From NCBI RefSeq assembly GCF_010093065.1, contig NZ_CP048113.1, forward strand, positions 2,790,001 to 2,854,000: a DNA stretch of 64,000 nt. Reading direction: 5' to 3'. Below the pieces are notes generated by a model. It had not been told where the DNA came from and ran no database searches. It saw only the letters and a program-made list of their open reading frames with translations. This DNA comes from Chitinophaga agri. GTDB taxonomy: Bacteria; Bacteroidota; Bacteroidia; Chitinophagales; Chitinophagaceae. Positions 58,002 to 64,000 of the stretch are shown piece by piece (the first letter of the stretch is position 1; each line of letters starts with the position of its first letter). A program made the position numbers and the translations under genes.

Positions 58002-60656
58002 TCAGCCGATATCGTTCAAAATCTCCTCCAGGTCCGCTTCTGTCTTGACATTCACTTCCCTCGCCTTGCTGCCAAGGTTCGGTCCGACAATACCGGCTGC
58101 TTCCAGCTGGTCCATCAGACGGCCTGCCCTGTTATAACCCAGTTTCATGCGGCGCTGTAATAAGGAGGTAGATCCCTGCTGGTTCTGTACGATGACCCTG
58201 GCTGCTTCTTCGAAAAGCGGATCTCTGTCCTGCAGACTGATCTCTTTTCCTTCCATATCCTTATCATCCACATACTCAGGCAACAGGTAAGCTTCCGGAT
58301 ATGAACGCTGTTCGCCGATAAACTCTGCTACTTTTTCCACTTCAGGAGTGTCTACAAAAGCACACTGCAAACGTACCAGTTCACCGTTAAATGATACCAG
58401 CATGTCCCCCTGACCGATGAGCTGCTCTGCTCCGCCGGTATCCAGGATAGTCCGGGAGTCGATCTTGGAAGACACCTTAAAGGCGATACGGGCCGGGAAG
58501 TTGGCCTTGATCGTACCGGTGATGATATTTACGGACGGACGTTGTGTTGCAATGATCAGGTGAATACCCACGGCACGGGCCAGCTGCGCCAGACGGGCAA
58601 TTGGCATCTCCACCTCTTTACCTGCTGTCATGATCAGATCGGCAAACTCATCCACCACCAGCACCACAAAGGGCAGATAACGATGTCCACGCTGCGGATT
58701 CAGCCTTCTCTGTACAAATTTGTTATTATATTCCTTAATGTTACGGGTACCCGCTTCCTTCAGGAGGTCATAACGGAGGTCCATTTCAATACACAGGGCA
58801 TTGAGGGTATGGATCACCTTTTTCGTGTCCGTAATAATGGCATCTTCCTCTCCTGGTAACTTGGCCAGGAAATGCTTTTCTATCAGCTTGTACAGGGACA
58901 ATTCCACTTTCTTCGGATCGACCAGTACAAATTTCAGCTGGGAAGGATGCTTTTTATACAACAGGGATACCAATAACGTATTGATACCTACAGATTTACC
59001 CTGACCAGTTGCACCCGCCATCAGCAAGTGTGGCATCTTCGCCAGGTCAGCTATAAAGTTCTCATTATCAATCTTCTTACCGATAGCGATCGGAAGCTCC
59101 ATGCTACTTTGCTGGAATTTCTCGGATGCCAGCAGGTTCCTGAGTGATACGATGCTCTTTTTCACATTCGGCACCTCGATACCGATGGTTCCCTTACCGG
59201 GGATCGGCGCAATGATACGGATACCCAGGGCGGAAAGGCTCAGCGCGATGTCGTCTTCCAGGTTCTTGATACGGGAGATACGCACACCAGCGGCCGGTAC
59301 GATCTCATATAAGGTCACCGTCGGCCCTACCGTAGCACTGATCTTCTGGATAGCGATATCGTAGTTCTTCAGTGTATTGATGATCTGGTCTTTGTTCCTG
59401 TCCAGTTCACCGGCATCCTGTACGATCTTCTCTGTGCTATGGTTATCCAGCAGTTCAAGCGTAGGATATTTATAGTCGCGCAGGTCAAGGGTTGGCTCGT
59501 ACGGATCCAGCTGAAGGGGCTGTCTGACAGGTTCTTCTTCCTGCTCGTCCTCCACCTCTTCCACTGATGGTTTGATCTCCCAGGCGACATCTTCTGTGCT
59601 GGGTTTCTTTTTATTGCGGGCAGCAGTCTGTTCCACGGTCTCTTCTATATATAACAATGGACCAGCATCTTCTTCCTGTTCTTCGTCTATCTCCTCCTCC
59701 ATCGCTTCTACCGGAACAGCGGTATTGGCAGGCGGGATCAGTGTGATAGACGCATCTTCCCGTTCGATCAGCTGCATTTCAGGCAGTTCATCTTCTTCAG
59801 CAGGTGGCGGTATTACAGATACCCCGTTATCTTTCAGTGCATTTCTCTTTCTGGGGTCCTTATCTCTGCCAGTATCAGCATTGGCTGCGTTGGCGGCATT
59901 TGCCGGATTGGCAGCAGCGTGCGGCTTATTACCCATTGGCGTAACCGCGATCACCGCAGGTTCAGGTGTAAATGGCGCATCCACCACAGGTTTGGGTGTA
60001 GCCTTGAATTGCTGTTCCAGCCATTTGAAATCGAAGTTATACTTCCAGATCAGCCAGGACAATCCTGCAACCAGTAATAGCAATGCTGTACCTGCCCTAC
60101 CCAGGAATCCGATCATCCAGTGATTGATCGCATCTCCCATCGCGCCTCCCCATGGAAAGTCAGAAAAAGAAGAAACGAAAGCAGCGGTTGCACTGATGAA
60201 CAGCAAACCGAAAAGAACATATTTAATACTCCGCCACATGCGAAATACCCTGCGGCCTACTACGAAGTTGACACCGAGGATAAAGAACAGGTAGCAAAAT
60301 AAATAAGAAGCGATTCCAAAACCCTTATAGAAGAACCAATGGGATACGAAGGCCCCTAACCTTCCCAGGAGGTTTTCCACTTTCACGCTATCCATATCCA
60401 TCAGCAGGATGCTGGCGGAATAGCGAAATACTTTATCCTGGTCTTCTTCCCAGGTAAAGAGATAAGATGTAAAGGCGATAAAACAGTAGAGCGCCAGCAA
60501 CAGACATATTACCCCCAGGACTTTATGGGTTCTCTCGTCCTTAACAAGTTCTTTTACTTTTACCTCTGCTTCTTTTTCCTGTTTAAGTACGTTGGGGTCA
60601 TTGCCACGAGGCTTTTTACTCTCCGGTTTTTCTGTTTTCAGTTTATTTTTAGACAT
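58002..60656 (-). CDS. ftsK: DNA translocase FtsK
   Basis: An 884-residue septal DNA pump that moves chromosome termini during division. Four membrane segments lie in the first 230 residues. A linker of about 170 residues follows, Glu/Pro/Ala-rich and with a short Asn/Ala repeat (ANPANAANAANA). The RecA-like motor has Walker A AGATGQGKSVG (K554) and Walker B FVVLVVDEFADLI. The gamma domain that reads KOPS sites is at the C-terminus (STSLLQRRMKLGYNRAGRLMDQL). Complete; followed by lolA. Confidence 0.96.
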   Translation of the reverse strand: MSKNKLKTEKPESKKPRGNDPNVLKQEKEAEVKVKELVKDERTHKVLGVICLLLALYCFIAFTSYLFTWEEDQDKVFRYSASILLMDMDSVKVENLLGRLGAFVSHWFFYKGFGIASYLFCYLFFILGVNFVVGRRVFRMWRSIKYVLFGLLFISATAAFVSSFSDFPWGGAMGDAINHWMIGFLGRAGTALLLLVAGLSWLIWKYNFDFKWLEQQFKATPKPVVDAPFTPEPAVIAVTPMGNKPHAAANPANAANAANADTGRDKDPRKRNALKDNGVSVIPPPAEEDELPEMQLIEREDASITLIPPANTAVPVEAMEEEIDEEQEEDAGPLLYIEETVEQTAARNKKKPSTEDVAWEIKPSVEEVEDEQEEEPVRQPLQLDPYEPTLDLRDYKYPTLELLDNHSTEKIVQDAGELDRNKDQIINTLKNYDIAIQKISATVGPTVTLYEIVPAAGVRISRIKNLEDDIALSLSALGIRIIAPIPGKGTIGIEVPNVKKSIVSLRNLLASEKFQQSSMELPIAIGKKIDNENFIADLAKMPHLLMAGATGQGKSVGINTLLVSLLYKKHPSQLKFVLVDPKKVELSLYKLIEKHFLAKLPGEEDAIITDTKKVIHTLNALCIEMDLRYDLLKEAGTRNIKEYNNKFVQRRLNPQRGHRYLPFVVLVVDEFADLIMTAGKEVEMPIARLAQLARAVGIHLIIATQRPSVNIITGTIKANFPARIAFKVSSKIDSRTILDTGGAEQLIGQGDMLVSFNGELVRLQCAFVDTPEVEKVAEFIGEQRSYPEAYLLPEYVDDKDMEGKEISLQDRDPLFEEAARVIVQNQQGSTSLLQRRMKLGYNRAGRLMDQLEAAGIVGPNLGSKAREVNVKTEADLEEILNDIG

Positions 60657-60670
60657 ACACTATAGCCGTC

Positions 60671-60678
60671 CAAAATTA
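60671..60678 (-). promoter_or_regulatory. -7 box of ftsK
   Basis: Minus-strand TAATTTTG, an exact TAnnTTTG, ending 14 bp before the ftsK ATG; a short leader is implied. Confidence 0.4.
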
Positions 60679-60737
60679 AGGACGCTGCTTGACATATTGA
60701 GAAATTAATTAGTAATTAATATTTATTAATTTCCTTC

Positions 60738-62138
60738 CTAATACAACAACTGTACCCATCTCGTCATAAACTCCAATACAGCAGGGTTTATTGTCTCATC
60801 CAGCGTGCCATATTCTTCAGGGGTACAGGTGTTACAACGCTGGAACAAATGGTTCAGATTGGGGAAGGCTCTTACCGTAACCAGTTCATTTCCACCCTTG
60901 ACGAGTCCGTTCTCGATACCTTTCAGGTTAGAAGTGGCATCATTTACCACGTCTTCCTCCCCATTTATAGCCAGTACGGGACATTTAATTTTTGCCAGAT
61001 AGGTGGCAGGGTCATATTGTAACAGGGACAATGCTTCGGGCTTCGTGTCCACTGCGTAGGTCGTTTCGATGAAATGCTGTTTGCCGGCTGTATTCGTCGC
61101 ATCACCGAAATGATCGTAGATCATGCCCAGTTCTGTATAGGCTTTTTGCTGTCTCTCCGCAGGATTAGTGGTGAGTGCCAGTACGTTCAGGTAACGCTGG
61201 TAGCTGCTGACGTACCCTTTTACATAGGCTTCTTTTTCTCCATAGGCCAGCGCGGTTTGCACGAGGCGGCGGTTATAGGCTTCCCGGCCTTCCAGTCCGG
61301 GCGTTGCCATATTGATGATGAAGGCGATATTTGAATCAGCTGCGGCAACGATCTGTGCTACCACGCCTCCTTCCGCATATCCTAATAAACCGATAGCGTC
61401 CGTGTCTGCAAATTTATTCTTCCGCAACCAGCTAACCGCGGCTTTCGCGTCTTCTGCAAAATTGTAGATATTGGCAGAATCATATTTGCCGGTACTCTCA
61501 GCAGTCCCGCGATCGTCCAGTCTCAGGGTCGCAATACCATGTTTCACAAAATAGTCTGTCAGTACAGCGAATGGGCGATGGTCCAGCATTTCATTATCGC
61601 GGTTCTGCGGGCCCGCGCCTGATATCAGCACTATTACAGGGAATGGTCCTTTCACAGCCGGTTTGCTGAAGGTACCTGTGAGTAGTACCCTGTCCACCGG
61701 ATTCACCATTTTTACTTCTTCCACATCGTATACCGGATTGGGAGAAGGGTCCTGGAAGCGAACGACACTGAGGTCTTTGACCGGCTCTCGGGAGAAGTTG
61801 ATCGCTGTTTTATTACCTACCTGTTCAAAGTATCCTTCAAAGCGGCTACGGATACCATTCCAGTTGCCTGTATATTTTAAGCTGATACTCTTAATGCTAA
61901 AATTGAGATAGCCTTTGCTCAGATAGATCGTATCAAGTGCGATGCTGTCATATGCAACATCCGGACTTATCATTACCCCCATGAAACGGCCGCTCGTACG
62001 ATGTTGCTGTACCTGCAGCTGTAAACGTTGTTTCTGTCCCTGTGGCGTAGTGAAGACACCATACCAGTTGCCGCCAATGTCCTGTGCAGTCACGGTTCCG
62101 GTTATACTGAGGCAAATGATGATCAGATATTTGAGCAT
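60738..62138 (-). CDS. Exported alpha/beta-hydrolase-fold protein lacking the nucleophilic Ser
   Basis: A 466-residue protein with signal peptide (MLKYLIIICLSITGTVTAQ). An N-terminal beta domain (to about 120) precedes an alpha/beta-hydrolase domain. FPVIVLISGAGPQNRDNEML and the HGIATLRLDDRGTAESTG stretch are typical of a Bacteroidota family with the nucleophile elbow GHSEGG. Here the elbow reads G-Y-A255-E-G-G: GCG encodes Ala where TCG would give Ser. The acid D396 (NGEEDVV) and His H430 (NLNHLF) are both kept. Either a pseudoenzyme or one with a different mechanism. Monocistronic in position. Confidence 0.85.
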   Translation of the reverse strand: MLKYLIIICLSITGTVTAQDIGGNWYGVFTTPQGQKQRLQLQVQQHRTSGRFMGVMISPDVAYDSIALDTIYLSKGYLNFSIKSISLKYTGNWNGIRSRFEGYFEQVGNKTAINFSREPVKDLSVVRFQDPSPNPVYDVEEVKMVNPVDRVLLTGTFSKPAVKGPFPVIVLISGAGPQNRDNEMLDHRPFAVLTDYFVKHGIATLRLDDRGTAESTGKYDSANIYNFAEDAKAAVSWLRKNKFADTDAIGLLGYAEGGVVAQIVAAADSNIAFIINMATPGLEGREAYNRRLVQTALAYGEKEAYVKGYVSSYQRYLNVLALTTNPAERQQKAYTELGMIYDHFGDATNTAGKQHFIETTYAVDTKPEALSLLQYDPATYLAKIKCPVLAINGEEDVVNDATSNLKGIENGLVKGGNELVTVRAFPNLNHLFQRCNTCTPEEYGTLDETINPAVLEFMTRWVQLLY

Positions 62139-62287
62139 GGTTTCAACTTTGTTGTTTATAAAATATCCTATTGGTGCTTTATGTGCGTGTCAGCATTGCT
62201 GGCATAAAAGCTGCGGAGCTAAAATGACAGGGGCTAAGCCTTTACGGCCAGCCCCTGGATAGTTAGTATTGATCGTAGAAAAAGTAC

Positions 62288-62683
62288 TTATTTTTTGAGC
62301 AGCGCCAGTAACAAACATACCCAGCCTGCTATCAGGAATAAACCACCGATCGGGGTGATCACGCCTACCGATCTTGGTATACCTACTGTAGCGGTCATCT
62401 TCATCATGGTGAACAGATAAAGGGAACCGGAGAACAGTATAACCCCAATGATGAAGCAGCGGCCTGCCCACTCCAACAGATTAGATGCCTGCGGCAGGTG
62501 TGCGAACAGGATACCCACGGCCAGAAGTGCGAAGGTGTGATAAAACTGATAGGTAACGCCGGTCTGAAAGGTGGTTACTGACTCCGGTGGAACGAGTTCC
62601 TTCAGCTTATGTGCGCCGAATGCGCCCAGTGTTACGGCTAATGCGCCTAATATCGTTGCGATGATAAGAAATCCCTTATGCAT
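62288..62683 (-). CDS. DUF423 family membrane protein
   Basis: A 131-residue inner-membrane protein of the DUF423 (YgdD) family with four membrane segments. Diagnostic features are the LGALAVTLGAFGAHKLK opening, YQFYHTFALLAVGILF and the FSGSLYLFTM stretch. Function unknown. The stem CAGGGGCT/AGCCCCTG at 62228-62257, downstream, may end the transcript. Confidence 0.9.
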   Translation of the reverse strand: MHKGFLIIATILGALAVTLGAFGAHKLKELVPPESVTTFQTGVTYQFYHTFALLAVGILFAHLPQASNLLEWAGRCFIIGVILFSGSLYLFTMMKMTATVGIPRSVGVITPIGGLFLIAGWVCLLLALLKK

Positions 62684-62900
62684 TGATAGATGGATGTTTG
62701 TTTATGTATATGATTGATGTCCGTCCGCTGGCGGCACCTTTCTATGCCACCCGGTAGCTGCTGCTGTAGTATAATTGCACCTGTTATGACACGGTGGTAT
62801 TGTCCGATGTATACCTGTACGCATAGTTACTGATGAACGCTGCGGATGCGTATAACAAAGGCCGGGTGAACTGTCTGACAGCGGCAGTACTTACTTCCAC

Positions 62901-63413
62901 TCAGGCCTTGATATTATCAAGTCTTTGTGTGAAGGAATCGAGAGAGATCGTCTCTGATTCTGCAATGGTGATCTGGGCCTGTTCATAGAATGGGACACGT
63001 TCTGCAAGTTTCTTTTCTACGAAACCGAGCAGTTCATCGTCATCCAGGTCCTGGATCAGCGGGCGTTTAGACTTTTTACGCTTAAGACGTTCCACGATCA
63101 GGGACAGATTTGGGTTCAGCCAGATAGTGGTGCCGTTGTTGTTCATGATGTCCATATTATCCTGGAAGCAGGGAGCTCCGCCACCACAGGAGATAATGAA
63201 ACTATCATTGCGGGATAATTCTTTCAGCCAGTAGTTTTCCTGCTGGCGGAAGTAGTCTTCTCCTTTAGTCGCAAAGATGTCGCTGATAGACATCGCTTCT
63301 GATTCAACGATCACGTCATCCAGATCATAGAAGGGTAATGACAGATGCTCCGCAAGCTGTTTTCCCCAGTAAGTCTTGCCGGCGCCCATAAAGCCGAGTA
63401 GGAAGATTTTCAA
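62901..63413 (-). CDS. aroK: Shikimate kinase
   Basis: Phosphorylates shikimate in aromatic amino-acid synthesis. The 170-residue kinase has the P-loop FMGAGKTYWGKQLA (about residues 8-21), the DLDDVIV shikimate-binding Asp, the FRQQENYWLKEL Arg/Glu block and SCGGGAPCFQ (GGG motif). The lid Arg is in KKSKRPLIQDLD. Complete. It lies 19 bp after the phosphopantetheinyl transferase gene and may share its transcript. Confidence 0.95.
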   Translation of the reverse strand: MKIFLLGFMGAGKTYWGKQLAEHLSLPFYDLDDVIVESEAMSISDIFATKGEDYFRQQENYWLKELSRNDSFIISCGGGAPCFQDNMDIMNNNGTTIWLNPNLSLIVERLKRKKSKRPLIQDLDDDELLGFVEKKLAERVPFYEQAQITIAESETISLDSFTQRLDNIKA

Positions 63414-63432
63414 AATACCAGTTTTTAAAACT

Positions 63433-64000
63433 TTAATGTTCAGAAGCTGCGTTCTCTGCGGTGCCGGTCACTGTGAGCTCTTCAGACGCGTTCGTCCAGG
63501 TCAGGCACAGTCCGTCTTCCAACAGATATTGCAAATATAGCCGTGCATTTTTATCTGCTTTGTTAAAATTGCAGGTAAGAAAGCCACGGGGCTGAAAAAT
63601 GAAAGGTGCAAGTTGCATATTTTCCTTAAAATCAACACTCCCGAGCCCGTACCATTTGTACACCGCCTCCTTGGCGCTCCAGCAGATGGTCTTGTGGGGC
63701 AGGGCATTCACCGGATCAATAAAGGCACTTTCCTCCGGCGACAAAAACTTATGTGAAACCGCCTCTATCTTAGGTTTTACCTCCTCAATATCAATACCTA
63801 CCGCTCCTTCGCTACTGACAATAGCCGCGATATTATCTCCGCAGTGGGAGATGGAAAAATGCAGGGTATTACACTCCAGATAGGGCTTCCGGCTTTGCAT
63901 GATCTGTATGCTGGATAGCGGGAACCCGGGAAATAATTCCTGCAGCAGATACCGTCCCGCAAAGTGCTGTAGGCGCTTATGGGGATGGTGTATGGCGGGA
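63433..64000 (-). CDS. 4'-Phosphopantetheinyl transferase family protein (5' end beyond window)
   Basis: Moves phosphopantetheine from CoA to a carrier protein Ser. Motifs are GIDIEEV (Mg-binding Asp and Glu) and WSAKEAVYKWYG. An ATG at 63900 would give 155 residues, but the frame continues upstream to the edge (63999) without a stop and reads HPHKRLQHFAGRYLLQELF, which matches the start of this family. The gene therefore is cut by the window edge. SISHCGDN is the usual H-F-S-(I/L)-S-H motif. Carrier partner not known. Confidence 0.88.
   Translation of the reverse strand, partial: PAIHHPHKRLQHFAGRYLLQELFPGFPLSSIQIMQSRKPYLECNTLHFSISHCGDNIAAIVSSEGAVGIDIEEVKPKIEAVSHKFLSPEESAFIDPVNALPHKTICWSAKEAVYKWYGLGSVDFKENMQLAPFIFQPRGFLTCNFNKADKNARLYLQYLLEDGLCLTWTNASEELTVTGTAENAASEH

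Overview
The window is about 64 kb of chromosome from a Bacteroidota bacterium, most likely Chitinophagaceae (Chitinophaga-like). This rests on a short primary sigma factor of 285 residues, a fused SecDF, a long NusB, CarboxypepD_reg/outer-membrane-barrel receptors, many short Cys lipoproteins, and repeated promoter boxes of the Bacteroidota type (TAnnTTTG, sometimes with an upstream TTTG). I saw no rRNA, tRNA, CRISPR array, insertion sequence or prophage. Most of the window is core genome.

Layout. 1-3.2 kb: a leftward operon for an ECF sigma factor, a membrane anti-sigma-like protein and two secreted beta-rich proteins (the last a GIN-domain protein). 3.2-9 kb: an outer-membrane barrel receptor, an Lgt-like membrane protein with a hemerythrin gene, a bacilliredoxin and Hsp20. 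9-13.6 kb: an orphan membrane protein, a putative small RNA with tandem repeats, arginine decarboxylase, a WbqC protein and an LEA-type lipoprotein. 13.6-24 kb: housekeeping genes (HMA protein, pyrE, Nudix, hotdog thioesterase, coaD-rsmD-DUF3822, a MATE exporter, TPR protein, folB, trxB, rpoD, threonine aldolase). 24-32 kb: valS, a secreted protein, a 935-residue surface protein joining an HExxH peptidase, a propeller and a barrel, and L-serine ammonia-lyase. 32-38.4 kb: two FKBP-type lipoproteins, groEL-groES, and nusB-DUF1573-yajC-coaE. 38.4-53.9 kb: SNF2 helicase, GH5 glycosidase, secDF, a class-A-like serine hydrolase, DUF4397 lipoprotein, aminotransferase, a small membrane protein, M23 peptidase, methylmalonyl-CoA mutase-type large subunit and a methyltransferase. 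54-64 kb: M57-type protease, lpd, lolA-ftsK, an alpha/beta hydrolase lacking its serine, DUF423, aroK and a phosphopantetheinyl transferase cut by the right edge.

How the genes work together. Several products serve envelope biogenesis: SecDF and YajC in export, LolA in lipoprotein transport, the Lgt-like protein, the M23 peptidase, and FKBP lipoproteins that may act as periplasmic folding factors. GroES-GroEL and Hsp20 handle cytoplasmic folding, and trxB and bacilliredoxin handle thiol redox. coaD and coaE are the last two steps of coenzyme A synthesis but sit in different operons.

The main points for a second look are: the self-anchored HExxH/propeller/barrel protein; an alpha/beta hydrolase with Asp and His but Ala at the nucleophile; an Lgt-like protein lacking the key His and Asn; an RsmD with GPPY in place of DPPY; an unannotated transcript-like unit near 10.1-10.3 kb; a family of dispersed AATTAGGAATTACGAAT-type repeats; and an inverted repeat upstream of groES. 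No clearly new multi-gene defence or mobile system was found.
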